Source of the DNA: Suilimivivens aceti
GTDB taxonomy: Bacteria; Bacillota; Clostridia; Lachnospirales; Lachnospiraceae
DNA: 64,000 nt
Assembly: GCF_025567405.1 (NCBI RefSeq)
Contig: NZ_JAOQKJ010000008.1
Span: 1-64,000 of the forward strand
Reading direction: 5' to 3'
Shown here: positions 1 to 8,738 of the stretch, one piece after another
How the letters are laid out: each line of letters starts with the position of its first letter
Position numbering within the stretch: position 1 is the first letter of the stretch
Notes under the pieces: generated by a model
What the model was told of the DNA's origin: nothing
Databases searched by the model: none
What the model saw: only the letters and a program-made list of their open reading frames with translations
Position numbers and translations under genes: made by a program

Positions 1-516
1 GACGAGGCCGAAGCAGAGCAATATCTATCGAAGCTCACTGCCGGTGAGTTTTCGCCCTTGATGTATGAAAGCAAGGCCACGGCTCGCTCTGAATTTGCTC
101 AGTTCCGGCAGATGTTCCTTCTGATAGGTGGTATCCTCTGTGCTATCATTGGGCTGGTGGGACTCTTAAATTTCTTCAACGCCATGATGACCGGTATTCT
201 TTCCCGCCGCCGTGAATTTGCTGTGCTTCAGGCTGTAGGAATGACAAACCGGCAGCTCAAAACCATGCTGATCTACGAGGGGTTGTTTTACGCAATGTCT
301 TCTGTAGCGGCGGCCTTTATTCTGTCGCTGGCGGTGGGACCTCTTGCGGGGAAAATGCTGGGCAGTATGTTCTGGTTCTTTGAGTATCGATTCACCATTC
401 TGCCTGTCCTGCTGACAATTCCGGTATTTCTTCTGCTGGGGTGGCTGATTCCTTGCATGATGTATGACAACGCAGCGAAATGCAGTGTTGTAGAGCAATT
501 AAGGGATACTCAATAA
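1..516 (+). CDS. FtsX-like ABC transporter permease, C-terminal part (5' end outside window)
   Basis: The frame is open from base 1, so the gene starts upstream of the window and only about the last 171 residues are present. The segment has three strongly hydrophobic stretches. Between the first two is SRRREFAVLQAVGMTNRQL, the typical cytoplasmic loop of FtsX/MacB-type permeases (the ExAVLxxxGMT motif). Such proteins pair with an ATPase, often next to a two-component system, in peptide-antibiotic sensing and export. The ATPase would lie to the left and cannot be seen. It lies beyond the mobile-element tail attached to rlmD, so it is most likely element cargo (inference). A strong hairpin follows the stop. 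Confidence 0.85.
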   Translation, partial: DEAEAEQYLSKLTAGEFSPLMYESKATARSEFAQFRQMFLLIGGILCAIIGLVGLLNFFNAMMTGILSRRREFAVLQAVGMTNRQLKTMLIYEGLFYAMSSVAAAFILSLAVGPLAGKMLGSMFWFFEYRFTILPVLLTIPVFLLLGWLIPCMMYDNAAKCSVVEQLRDTQ

Positions 517-531
517 CTGTTAAGCAAAAAA

Positions 532-570
532 CGGCCCTCTGCCAAGGAAAAGGCAGAGGGCTGAGTTTTA
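532..570. terminator. Intrinsic terminator between converging genes
   Basis: A 9-bp perfect stem (CCCTCTGCC at 535-543, GGCAGAGGG at 552-560) has an 8-base loop, a T-rich right flank and an A-rich left flank. It can end transcription of the permease gene on the plus strand and of the DUF6061 gene on the minus strand. Confidence 0.75.
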
Positions 571-813
571 ATCTAAGGGTTTACATTCAGTTACAGTTTT
601 TAGATAAATTTCGGGGTTTCCGTTCAAAACAAGGTCTGCATATCCAATCGGGTCATTGTAGATTAGATAGTCCAGCTCTGACCGCTGATACATATTGTCG
701 GCAACCTCGTTTTCCACCGCATTCGTATCAATGGCAATCTTGCTGCCATCAAAAAATTTCAATTCCACACAAGCGGTATCCATGTTAAACTCACAAGAAA
801 CCAATCTATCCAT
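568..813 (-). CDS. DUF6061 family protein
   Basis: An 81-residue acidic protein of unknown function. The sequence (CxFNMDTACVELKF near the N-terminus, ENEVADNMYQRSELDYLIYN in the middle) matches my memory of the DUF6061 family, small proteins that recur in integrative and conjugative elements of Clostridia. A good GGAGG site lies just upstream of the ATG. It lies only 24 bases downstream of the end of the decayed rlmD C-terminal module and in the same direction. That fits its being the first gene of the element integrated there. No catalytic motif, signal peptide or membrane segment is visible. Confidence 0.75.
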   Translation of the reverse strand: MDRLVSCEFNMDTACVELKFFDGSKIAIDTNAVENEVADNMYQRSELDYLIYNDPIGYADLVLNGNPEIYLKTVTECKPLD

Positions 814-837
814 AAGAAACCTCCATTTTGCTGGATG

Positions 838-1040
838 TTAGATCATCCCAAAATATTTGAACGCTTCTCGGATTGCTTTCTCTTTTTCCGGCGGACACTG
901 GGGCTGTCTGGAATCCTCGGATTTCGGCAGATTATAGTTTTTGCCTACCTCAGTTTAACCTGTGAGATATAGAGGTTGGACACCTTTAACCCGGTATGCT
1001 CCAGCGCATAGTCCTTGATTTGAGTGTAGGTTGCCCCATC
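838..1040 (-). pseudogene. Decayed element-derived C-terminal module that once extended RlmD
   Basis: Reading on past the rlmD TAG in the same frame gives DGATYTQIKDYALEHTGL and then KVSNLYISQVKLR before a second stop. After a frame change the sequence continues GKNYNLPKSEDSRQPQCPPE and ends KEKAIREAFKYFGMI-stop at 838. I recall this module as a continuous C-terminal extension of RlmD and other proteins in Lachnospiraceae. Here it carries a nonsense codon (TAG where CAG is expected) and a small deletion of roughly a dozen bases. The 203-base length is not a multiple of three. A related fragment lies at 22801-22923 beside hisA. Confidence 0.8.
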
Positions 1041-2486
1041 CTAAAATTCGGACATATCCCTATCTTCCAAAGAGAACTCAACCCGAATCTTTTTCGAGTC
1101 GACCTCACCCTTGGAAAGCAAGACAACAGTCTCAATTCCTGTGGTAAATGGGAACTGATCCACAGCCACTGCCTTTTCCACGTAATATCCTTCTTCAAGG
1201 AAAACCTCCAGATCTCTCACAAGGCTGGTGGGTTTGCAGGAAATATAAACAATCCTGTCAATCCCATAGCTGATGATCTTCGTAAGTGCCTTCGGGTGAA
1301 TACCGTCACGTGGGGGATCCAGCACGATCATATCCGGCTTTTCTTTGATCTGATCCAGTACCTTCAGCACATCGCCTGCAATAAATTCGCAGTTGGTCAG
1401 ACCGTTTCTCTTCGCATTTTCCCTTGCTGCCTCTACCGCCTCTTCCACGATCTCCACGCCGATCACCTTCTTCGCTACCGGAGACAGGAGCTGGGCGATT
1501 GTTCCCGTACCGCTGTAAAGATCATATACAACCTTATCTGCTTTTCCCTCTCCGTCTGTCAGGTCTCCCACGTAGTCCCTTACTGTCTGGTACAGCACCT
1601 CGGCACTCAGGGAATTGGTCTGAAAAAAGGAAAATACAGAAATCTTGAACCTGAGTCCCAGAAGCTCCTCCTCAAAAAAATCCCGTCCATACAGGATCTC
1701 TGTTCTGTCACTCTGTACCACATCTGCCACCGCATCATTTGTGATATGGAGAATTCCTGCCAGACTGCCATCCAGGGAAAGTGCAAGCAGTCCCTTCTTA
1801 TATGCTGTCAGATCCACTTCCTCCTGGGAGGTTGTCACAAGGGCAGCCAGGATCTCTCCGGTACGCTTTGCCTTTCTCACAAGAAGATGACGCAGATATC
1901 CGGTATGTCTTAATCTGTGGAAAAAGCTGATATTCCGCTCTGCAAAATAATCTCTCGTAAAGGAAAGGATCTTCCTGTAATCTTCATCTACGATCTGACA
2001 GTGATCTACAGTCACAATATCATAAAAGCTGCCTCTCTTATGCATGCCAAGTGCCAGGGGACCGTCTTTTACTTCATCTCCGAAGGAAAATTCCATCTTA
2101 TTCCGGTAGCCATAGCATTCCGGACTCTTCTTGATCCCTTCAAAGATCCATGGTCTCTCCTGTCTGGCAAGAGCACCTGTAAGAAGCTTTCGGATCTGTC
2201 CTTCCTTGATCTTCACCTCTTCTTCATAGGGCAGTGACATATACGTACAGCCACCACAGGTTCCAAAGTGAGGACATATCCGGCTCGTTTCAAGAGGTGA
2301 ATTTTCTTCTACAGAAAGCAGTCTGCCCTCAGCCTTTCCCTTTCTGTTTTTCTGGATCACTGCCTTTATCTTCTGTCCCGGCAGGGCATTCTTTACCGTG
2401 CAGCTTCCCTCTTCAGTCACCACGATACCCTTATTGGGAAAATCAATTCTTTCTACTGTTCCTTCTATGATCTGTCCTTTTTTCAA
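1041..2486 (-). CDS. rlmD: 23S rRNA (uracil-5-)-methyltransferase RlmD/RumA family
   Basis: SAM-dependent m5U methyltransferase for 23S rRNA, 481 residues from a TTG start chosen because GGAGGAA lies just upstream and the family begins with KKGQxxEGxxExxxFPNKG. An N-terminal TRAM-like domain is followed by Fe-S cluster cysteines near residues 71, 77, 80 and 163 (CPHFGTCGGC, then VDHC). A Rossmann SAM motif DLYSGTGT lies near 322 and the catalytic cysteine near 417 in YISCKPTSL. The core ends at ETVVLLS (452-458). The following 23 residues (KGEVDSKK onward) are not part of the usual enzyme and belong to the element-derived tail, which is cut by a TAG. The catalytic domain looks complete, so the enzyme is probably active. 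Confidence 0.92.
   Translation of the reverse strand: MKKGQIIEGTVERIDFPNKGIVVTEEGSCTVKNALPGQKIKAVIQKNRKGKAEGRLLSVEENSPLETSRICPHFGTCGGCTYMSLPYEEEVKIKEGQIRKLLTGALARQERPWIFEGIKKSPECYGYRNKMEFSFGDEVKDGPLALGMHKRGSFYDIVTVDHCQIVDEDYRKILSFTRDYFAERNISFFHRLRHTGYLRHLLVRKAKRTGEILAALVTTSQEEVDLTAYKKGLLALSLDGSLAGILHITNDAVADVVQSDRTEILYGRDFFEEELLGLRFKISVFSFFQTNSLSAEVLYQTVRDYVGDLTDGEGKADKVVYDLYSGTGTIAQLLSPVAKKVIGVEIVEEAVEAARENAKRNGLTNCEFIAGDVLKVLDQIKEKPDMIVLDPPRDGIHPKALTKIISYGIDRIVYISCKPTSLVRDLEVFLEEGYYVEKAVAVDQFPFTTGIETVVLLSKGEVDSKKIRVEFSLEDRDMSEF
1123..1133 (-). other. Putative integration core GAGACTGTTGT in rlmD
   Basis: On the minus strand this 11-mer encodes the start of ETVVLLS at the 3' end of rlmD. 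The same core with one change (GAGACGGTTGT) occurs in hisA at 22996-23006, also exactly where that protein passes into a foreign tail. Serine-recombinase elements are known to use the 3' end of rumA/rlmD as a target. The precise crossover dinucleotide cannot be fixed from one strain. Confidence 0.55.
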
Positions 2487-2641
2487 ATCTATTCCTCCAC
2501 AGCAAAATAGGACATGCAAAAGCTGCACATCCTATTCATGATCTCATTTATGCATATCCTTCTGCCAGAGAAAGCACCTCACCTGAATATACCTGGAAGG
2601 TATTCTCTGCAAAACAATCCTTTTTTTGCAGACTTCCCGGA

Positions 2642-2968
2642 TTATTCAGCGAAATCTTCCTCAGATGCTGCATTTTCAGATACCTGTTTAGCAGGCTTCT
2701 TCTCTGCATCCCCATCATCCTCTTCAAAGAAATCATCTTCAAAATCATCATCGAAATCATCATCATAATCTTCCAGATAATCCGGTGTGAAGTAACGGTA
2801 TACAAGGAATGCAATTCCTGCTACAGCAGCAACAATACCGATAATGGCAAATACCCATACCAGTGTATTATTTTTCTTCTGCTCCTCTTCCTTCTTATTA
2901 AAAAATTCTTTCAGCTCCCTGAGATCGTGAGCTTTCATAAGATCCATCATTTCTTCCACTCTGTTCAT
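2642..2968 (-). CDS. Small single-pass membrane protein of unknown function
   Basis: A 108-residue protein with a charged N-terminal helix (about residues 1-33) and one clear membrane segment (about 35-60, LVWVFAIIGIVAAVAGIAFL). The C-terminal tail is very acidic, with DDDFDDDFEDDFFEEDD around 69-87, and ends in a short basic/acidic stretch. A GAGAGG site precedes the ATG. It lies between pcrA and rlmD on the same strand, about 100 bases after the pcrA end across the start region, and is probably transcribed separately. I do not recognise a named family. The length and the sequence bias are compatible with a DUF4366-like cell-envelope protein, but that is a guess. Confidence 0.7.
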   Translation of the reverse strand: MNRVEEMMDLMKAHDLRELKEFFNKKEEEQKKNNTLVWVFAIIGIVAAVAGIAFLVYRYFTPDYLEDYDDDFDDDFEDDFFEEDDGDAEKKPAKQVSENAASEEDFAE

Positions 2969-3065
2969 AAAAGATACCTCTCTTTCCTATACGGGCAAAA
3001 AATCATATCCCATTCCAATTCATGCCATTAGTATAGCATTTTGTGAACATTTTTACTACCTGAAT

Positions 3066-5336
3066 TTATAATTTTTTGAGTTTTGCAAATCCTGCATACA
3101 TAATCTTCTGTCCGGCTTCATCAAAATCTACTGTTACCTTGTAATCTCTCGGTCCCGGCTCCATAGCAAGCACAGTTCCTTCTCCGTATTTGATATGGGA
3201 AACCCTGTCCCCTGCATCATAATCCGGTTTTCCTGCAGCATTTCCTCCCTTGGTGATTCCAAGTGATCCAAAAGAGCTTATTCCCATTTTGGTTCCGGCA
3301 CTTGCGATATAAGGTTTATTTTCTGCAGCGGTTCTCTTTTTAGTCAGCACCGCTGCAGGCTTTGTCCTCGAAGGCTGCAGCAGATCATCATCCCGGTAGG
3401 CCGGCTTTGGCATCCGGTTATCCAGAAGCTCCGGCGGAATCTCCTTCACAAAGCGGCTCACTGCGTTATACTGCGTCTCGCCCCGTATCATTCTCATTTT
3501 AGCACAGCAGATTGTCAGCTCCTTCTTTGCCCTTGTTATTCCCACATAGGCAAGCCGCCTTTCCTCTTCAATCTCAGCATCTCCATCTGCTACGATGCTC
3601 ATATAGCTCGGAAAAAGACCATCCTCCATGCCTGTCAGGTAAACCTGGGAGAATTCCAGCCCCTTGGCACTGTGAAGTGTCATCAGAAGGACTCTGTCAT
3701 CATCCTCATCCACACCATCAATATCCGCCACCAGCGCCACTTCCTCCAGGAACTCACTCAGAGAAGGCTCATCATGGGTTTCTTCATAGGATGCCACCTT
3801 GCTGACCAACTCATCGATATTTTCAATTCTCGTCTGTGCCTCTTCCTCACTGTCTGCCTCCAGATCCCTGACATATCCTGTCGTTTCAATAATATCCTTG
3901 ATCAGATCCGTCAGCGTATACACCTGGAGCTTACTGCGGAACACCTTTATCATATCCACGAAGGGCTTAAGCTTTGCACCGCTTCTTCCTATGGTGCTGA
4001 TCTCATCCGCCTGCTTCAGTGCATCATAAAAGCTGATCCCCTTTTCATCTGCATAATCCTGTACTTCGGCAATCGTCGCAGCACCGATCCCTCTCTTCGG
4101 GATATTGATGATACGCTTTACAGAAAGATCATCCCGTCCATTATCAATCGTCTTCAGATATGCCAGAAGATCCTTGATCTCTTTTCTGGAATAGAAGTTC
4201 ACACCGCCTACCACATCATAGGGAATACCCTCTACGATAAACCTCTCTTCCAGAAGACGGGCCTGCGCATTGGTACGGTAAAGCACTGCGCAGTCCTTAT
4301 ACTGATAGCTGCCATTCCGCTTCTTCCTTGCCACATCATCTGCAACAAATTCAGCCTCTTCATAGGCATTGTCAAACTGCCGGAAATGGATCCTCTCTCC
4401 AGCTCCCTGATCTGTCCAGAGGGATTTCTCCTTTCTGCCTATATTATTCCGGATCACGGCATTTGCTGCATCAAGCACATTCTGGGTAGAGCGGTAATTC
4501 TGCTCAAGCCGGATCACTGCTGCTTCCGGATAGTATTTTTCAAAATCCAGTATATTGCGGATATTGGCTCCCCGGAATTTGTAGATAGACTGATCATCAT
4601 CACCAACCACACACAGATTATGTCTGTCTCCGGCAAGCAGCCGGATCAGCTCAAACTGAGCACTGTTAGTATCCTGATACTCATCCACCATAATATACCG
4701 GAACCGGTTCTGATAGCTCTGCAGCACATCCGGACAGTCCTTAAAAAGCTCTACCGTCTTCATGATCAGATCATCAAAATCCACTGCATTGTTCTTTTTC
4801 AGTGTCTGCTGGTACTCCTTGTACAAGGCGGCAATCTTCTGCTTATGATAATCTCCTGCCGCACTCAAGCTGTATTCATTCGGGGAGATCAGTTCATCCT
4901 TTGCAGAGGAGATCGCTGATAACACCGTTCTCTCCTTTAATACCTTAGTATCCACATTCAGCCGTTTACATATATCCTTGATCACCGATTTCTGGTCATC
5001 TGCATCGTAAATGACGAAATTTGTATCATAGCCGATCCTGTCAATATACCTCCTGAGGATCCTGACACAGGTAGAGTGAAAGGTGGTGATCCATGCACTG
5101 TCTGCAAAGCCAACCAGGCTCTCCACTCTTTCCTTCATCTCTCCGGCAGCCTTATTGGTAAAGGTGATCGCCATGATCTGATAGGGATTAATACCCATTT
5201 CTTCTATTAAATAAGCGATCCTGTGTGTCAGCACACGGGTCTTTCCGCTCCCGGCACCTGCCAGCAGAAGAACTGGTCCCTCTGTCGTAAATACCCCCTG
5301 CTTCTGCTGTTCATTTAATGTATCATAAATACTCAT
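3066..5336 (-). CDS. pcrA: ATP-dependent DNA helicase PcrA/UvrD
   Basis: Superfamily 1 3'-5' DNA helicase of 756 residues, used in excision repair, replication restart and removal of RecA. Walker A is AGAGSGKT (26-33). Motif II is VDEYQDTN (217-224), followed by the SF1 motif GDDDQSIYKFRGA and by QNYRS. The late motif VTLHSAKGLEF-type sequence appears here as LLMTLHSAKGLEF, followed by EERRLAYVGITRAK. A Tudor-like C-terminal domain (GDRVSHIKYGEGTV) is present, as in PcrA. The start follows an AGGAG site. It begins 16 bases after the end of the zinc-ribbon gene at 5352 and may be cotranscribed with the SPFH module. Confidence 0.96.
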   Translation of the reverse strand: MSIYDTLNEQQKQGVFTTEGPVLLLAGAGSGKTRVLTHRIAYLIEEMGINPYQIMAITFTNKAAGEMKERVESLVGFADSAWITTFHSTCVRILRRYIDRIGYDTNFVIYDADDQKSVIKDICKRLNVDTKVLKERTVLSAISSAKDELISPNEYSLSAAGDYHKQKIAALYKEYQQTLKKNNAVDFDDLIMKTVELFKDCPDVLQSYQNRFRYIMVDEYQDTNSAQFELIRLLAGDRHNLCVVGDDDQSIYKFRGANIRNILDFEKYYPEAAVIRLEQNYRSTQNVLDAANAVIRNNIGRKEKSLWTDQGAGERIHFRQFDNAYEEAEFVADDVARKKRNGSYQYKDCAVLYRTNAQARLLEERFIVEGIPYDVVGGVNFYSRKEIKDLLAYLKTIDNGRDDLSVKRIINIPKRGIGAATIAEVQDYADEKGISFYDALKQADEISTIGRSGAKLKPFVDMIKVFRSKLQVYTLTDLIKDIIETTGYVRDLEADSEEEAQTRIENIDELVSKVASYEETHDEPSLSEFLEEVALVADIDGVDEDDDRVLLMTLHSAKGLEFSQVYLTGMEDGLFPSYMSIVADGDAEIEEERRLAYVGITRAKKELTICCAKMRMIRGETQYNAVSRFVKEIPPELLDNRMPKPAYRDDDLLQPSRTKPAAVLTKKRTAAENKPYIASAGTKMGISSFGSLGITKGGNAAGKPDYDAGDRVSHIKYGEGTVLAMEPGPRDYKVTVDFDEAGQKIMYAGFAKLKKL

Positions 5337-5351
5337 TCCAAAAACTCCTGC

Positions 5352-6116
5352 TTAAACTTCTGTAACCCGATGGAATGTCCACGCATATAAATTCAATTCC
5401 ACAACCGGTGTCCCGCAATAAGCGCACACCTTTTCTCCAAGCCCTGATATGGGCGCTCCACAGTTCGGGCAGTTGATGCCAAGAGACAGATCCCTTTCAT
5501 CCTGCACCTTCTCCCTGTCCTGTATATACACAAGCTCTGTGTTGTACCTTGTCTGCTTTTCCCTGTCCCGGCTGCCCCTTACAAGCTCACCGGTTTCTGC
5601 AGTCACATAATACCGGTATTGCAGGGACGTCTGAAACATGACAGTACATCTTCCTTCTCTTTTCTTGTAATCTGTGATCTCTGTACGATGGATCCTGACC
5701 TTCTCAAAATGTTCTCTTTCCCCGCTATTCTTCTGCTGGACGATCTTCATTTCAAGCTGATCCCTCAGTTCCTGGCTTCCTTCCTTCAAAAGTCCCTGAT
5801 CTGCTGCAGAAACCGCCATCAGATAAGAGGTCAGGACATTTTCAGCCCTGACCCTCATATCATCATATTGAAACTGTGGAAAATCTTTCTTAATTTTCGG
5901 AAGATAAAGACCTGTCATTGCCGACACCGATTTCGGGGTTTCCTGATACTCCTCCTCGACTCTGTCAAATCCTTCCTTCAGGGAATCTGTTCCAAATACC
6001 TGTCTGGAAAAGTCCCGGATCCCTCTTTTCAGACGGCTGATCCCATATGCTGCTGCACCGATCACACAGAGCAGCAATATCAGAACCACTGCTGTCATTA
6101 TCAGCGTCATATTCAT
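5352..6116 (-). CDS. Membrane-anchored protein with C-terminal zinc ribbon (YdjH-like)
   Basis: 254 residues from the ATG that follows GGAAGG. An N-terminal membrane segment (about 4-25) precedes a charged, mostly soluble region resembling the Tim44-like fold (LTSYLMAVSAADQGLLKEGS...). A C-terminal zinc ribbon CPNCGAPI...CAYCG lies near 220-240. It is the third gene of a same-strand run SPFH protein, zinc-ribbon membrane protein, this protein, with gaps of 21 and 25 bases. B. subtilis has a comparable ydjGHI group linked to the PspA homologue ydjF, so a role in membrane-stress response is inferred. No pspA is present here. Confidence 0.7.
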   Translation of the reverse strand: MNMTLIMTAVVLILLLCVIGAAAYGISRLKRGIRDFSRQVFGTDSLKEGFDRVEEEYQETPKSVSAMTGLYLPKIKKDFPQFQYDDMRVRAENVLTSYLMAVSAADQGLLKEGSQELRDQLEMKIVQQKNSGEREHFEKVRIHRTEITDYKKREGRCTVMFQTSLQYRYYVTAETGELVRGSRDREKQTRYNTELVYIQDREKVQDERDLSLGINCPNCGAPISGLGEKVCAYCGTPVVELNLYAWTFHRVTEV

Positions 6117-6141
6117 AGCTGTCTTTTCCTTCCCATATCTT

Positions 6142-7248
6142 TTATGAATTAGCAAGCAGCCAGATAAGTACGCAGATAGCAATAATACCTGCCACAGTGA
6201 TAATCACCTTTGGTATAGAAATCGGAGTCTTGCCGGATACCTTGCCAGTCTGTCCGTTGACCATAAACTGGTATACCTTATCCTTGTACTTGTAGCTGGA
6301 GATCCATACCGGCAGGAGCAGATACTTGTAGGTCACATCATAATATCTGGTAGATAATTTCAGATTTTTCACATGATCTGCGTTCTTCTCTGTCCGGATC
6401 TTACTTTCAATGGCTTCTCTCAGTTTAAACTTAATGCTTTCCTTTGCCATCTGGAAGGCTTCCTTTAAACCAACAGCGTACCGTTCTGCTGCAAAGCCTG
6501 CTACATACTCAGGCTTATAGCTCTTATTCTCTTCTGTCTTGTAAGGCTCCAGTCCCTGAAGCATGGACTGATTATGATTGGTCGTTGCACAGACAAGCTC
6601 ATCATCGATCGTTTCCCTGTATACGCCCTTTGTCGGATACCAGTCTGTGACCGTTTCTTCCTTATCCCCATTGCGCACGGTACGATCCTTACCATATTCT
6701 CCACGGTATTCCGTTTCCGTCTTAGCATCAAAGGTCCAGTAGGGAAGATAAACTCCTTTAAAACGCTTTGCCTTTGCACTCTCTTTTGCAAGCTTCGGAC
6801 AGAACCATTTCTTTTTGATCCAGTTTTTAAATAAACCAGCCGCTTTTTCGTCTGTTACCTGGAACGGCACGACACCTCCCGGTGCCATGGTCTTCTGATC
6901 AGAAGCCTCCATAACCTGATTGGAACCGCAGAACGGACATACGCCGGAGATCTCCAGTGCATCATAAACCGTTTCTGCGCCGCAGGCCTTACAGATCACC
7001 GTCTTCTTCTCTGTACCCCAGTTACAGTTTTCCGTCTGCTCTGCCTTGTCAAGATCAAGCTCCTGTGCCTTTGCAGGCTGTGTTTTTTCCTTCCTGATCT
7101 CTTCTGTATGTCCGCAATACGGACAGGCAAGTCCCCCTGTGGTCGGGTCAAATTCCATGACACCGCCACAGCTTGGACATTTTTTATCTGTTTCTTCTAG
7201 TGTTTTGGTTTCCCTTGCTTCCAGGTTTTCTTCAAATCCACTCATCAT
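6142..7248 (-). CDS. Zinc-ribbon protein with C-terminal membrane anchor (YdjG-like)
   Basis: 368 residues. A first ribbon CPSCGGVMEF...CPYCG lies near 24-45. A second, CKACGAETVY...CPFCG, lies near 87-108 and is typical of the TFIIB-type zinc-binding proteins of this neighbourhood. The middle holds FKGVYLPYWTFDA, the signature stretch of the YdjG group, and a repeat YKYLLLPVWISSYKY shortly before the C-terminal membrane helix (about 346-366). The gene lies 21 bases after the SPFH gene and 25 before the next, so the three form one operon. It probably works with the SPFH protein at the membrane. The biochemical role is unknown. Confidence 0.78.
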   Translation of the reverse strand: MMSGFEENLEARETKTLEETDKKCPSCGGVMEFDPTTGGLACPYCGHTEEIRKEKTQPAKAQELDLDKAEQTENCNWGTEKKTVICKACGAETVYDALEISGVCPFCGSNQVMEASDQKTMAPGGVVPFQVTDEKAAGLFKNWIKKKWFCPKLAKESAKAKRFKGVYLPYWTFDAKTETEYRGEYGKDRTVRNGDKEETVTDWYPTKGVYRETIDDELVCATTNHNQSMLQGLEPYKTEENKSYKPEYVAGFAAERYAVGLKEAFQMAKESIKFKLREAIESKIRTEKNADHVKNLKLSTRYYDVTYKYLLLPVWISSYKYKDKVYQFMVNGQTGKVSGKTPISIPKVIITVAGIIAICVLIWLLANS

Positions 7249-7269
7249 TCTCCCCTTTTCTCTGATGGC

Positions 7270-8625
7270 TTAATGGATATCGTTATCGTCAAAAGGATCG
7301 CCGCACTCCGGACAGAATTTCGGAGGATTCTTGGGATCTTCCGGCTCCCAGCCGCATTTGTCACACTTGTAAAGCGGTACGCCTGCAGGCTTCTTCGCGC
7401 CGCAGTTGCTGCAGAACTTGCCTTTATTTATAGTACCACAGCTACAGGTCCAGCCATTCTCTTCCGGTTTTTTGGCTCCGCATTCTACACAGAACCTGCC
7501 AGTATTGACTGCCCCACAGCTGCAGGTCCAGCTATCACCCGTCTGTGAAGCTGCAGCTGTCTGTGCAGGTGCTGCCTGAGCCGGAGCTGCCTGCTGCGTG
7601 GGTGCTGCCTGCTGTGCTGCTCCCATCTGGAACAGCTGCTGTGCATTCATGCCCCCTGCCTGAGTTGCCATATTCATGCCTGCAAATGCCATCATGGGTC
7701 CTGTGGAGGTATTGGACGCTGCTGCCTTCATAGCCTCTGCCTGTGCACCGACAAGCGTTGCTGCTGCCATATTGGGATTGCGAAGGACTGCGCTCTTCTG
7801 CAGATCCTTGATCATCTTCTCATCTTCCTCAGATGCCTTCATGGAATTGACACCGAAGGAAACGATCTCAATACCTCTGAGCTGTGCCCATTTCTCAGAA
7901 AGGACATCATTCAGGGCATCTGCCAGCTCCATGGTATGTGCGGGTACTTCACTGTAACGGACACCCATGGCGGAAATCTTTGCAAATGCAGGCTGCAATG
8001 CTGTCATAAGCTCTGTTTTTAACTGGCTGTCAATCTCTCTTCTCTCATAATCCTCTGTCACATTGCCGCAGACATGGGTATAGAAAAGAATGGGGTCTGT
8101 AATATGATAGGAATATTCACCATTGCAGCGGATGGCAATATCAATATCAAGACCGATGTTATTATCTACTACACGGAACGGTACCGGACTTGCCGTACCG
8201 TATTTATTTCCCATAATTTCCTTGGTATTAAAGAAATATACCCTCTGATCCTTGGCTGTATCTCCGGCAAAGGTGATACGTTTTCCAAAGGTCTTAAAGG
8301 AATTCACAATATTATCTCCCAGCTTGCCATAGAAGATACTGGGCTCTGTGGAAGCATCATAAGTAAATTCTCCTGCCTCCGCACAGATCTCAACGACCTT
8401 ACCCTGATCCACGATGATCATACACTGTCCTTCATTGACAGCGATCACGGAACCATTGGAAATGATATTTTCATCCCCCTTGTTATTGGCAGCACGCCCC
8501 TTGGTTCTTCTGTGTCCCTTGGTTACCAGTACATCTGACTCCAGTGCATCACAATAGAAATACTCGCGCCACTGATCCTCCAGAACCCCTCCTGCTGCAC
8601 CTTTGATTGCTTTGATTAATCCCAT
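7270..8625 (-). CDS. SPFH-domain protein with C-terminal zinc ribbons (YdjI-like)
   Basis: 451 residues. The N-terminal two thirds is the virion-core/SPFH type domain (about 20-290, including EYFYCDALESDVLVTKGHRR and IEIVSFGVNSMKASEEDEKM). An alanine/glutamine-rich linker follows (about 310-360). Then come two near-identical ribbons of the form WTCSCGxxNxGxFCxxCGAKKP and a third, YKCDKCGW...FCPECG. Proteins of this kind assemble on membranes, and B. subtilis YdjI recruits a PspA homologue. The start follows CGGAGG. It is the first gene of the three-gene module and has its own promoter at 8739-8767. Confidence 0.85.
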   Translation of the reverse strand: MGLIKAIKGAAGGVLEDQWREYFYCDALESDVLVTKGHRRTKGRAANNKGDENIISNGSVIAVNEGQCMIIVDQGKVVEICAEAGEFTYDASTEPSIFYGKLGDNIVNSFKTFGKRITFAGDTAKDQRVYFFNTKEIMGNKYGTASPVPFRVVDNNIGLDIDIAIRCNGEYSYHITDPILFYTHVCGNVTEDYERREIDSQLKTELMTALQPAFAKISAMGVRYSEVPAHTMELADALNDVLSEKWAQLRGIEIVSFGVNSMKASEEDEKMIKDLQKSAVLRNPNMAAATLVGAQAEAMKAAASNTSTGPMMAFAGMNMATQAGGMNAQQLFQMGAAQQAAPTQQAAPAQAAPAQTAAASQTGDSWTCSCGAVNTGRFCVECGAKKPEENGWTCSCGTINKGKFCSNCGAKKPAGVPLYKCDKCGWEPEDPKNPPKFCPECGDPFDDNDIH

Positions 8626-8650
8626 TTTACAGTCCTCCGTTTTGTATTAT

Positions 8651-8679
8651 GGGGAAGCCGGCGGTTCACTGACTTCCCC
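8651..8679 (-). other. Hairpin in the leader of the SPFH operon
   Basis: A 7-bp perfect stem (GGGGAAG at 8651-8657, CTTCCCC at 8673-8679) lies between the promoter and the SPFH start codon. No T-run follows on the minus strand, so it is not a simple terminator. It may protect the mRNA 5' end or have no role. Confidence 0.4.
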
Positions 8680-8738
8680 ACGCATTCGACATTCCGTTTT
8701 ATCTTATGTCCGGTATGTCCCCCTATATGCCTTATATT

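Noticed and set aside
3672..4919. Long plus-strand open frame of 415 codons opposite pcrA
   Set aside because: It is a shadow of the well-supported pcrA gene, with no ribosome binding site and a protein sequence of implausible composition.
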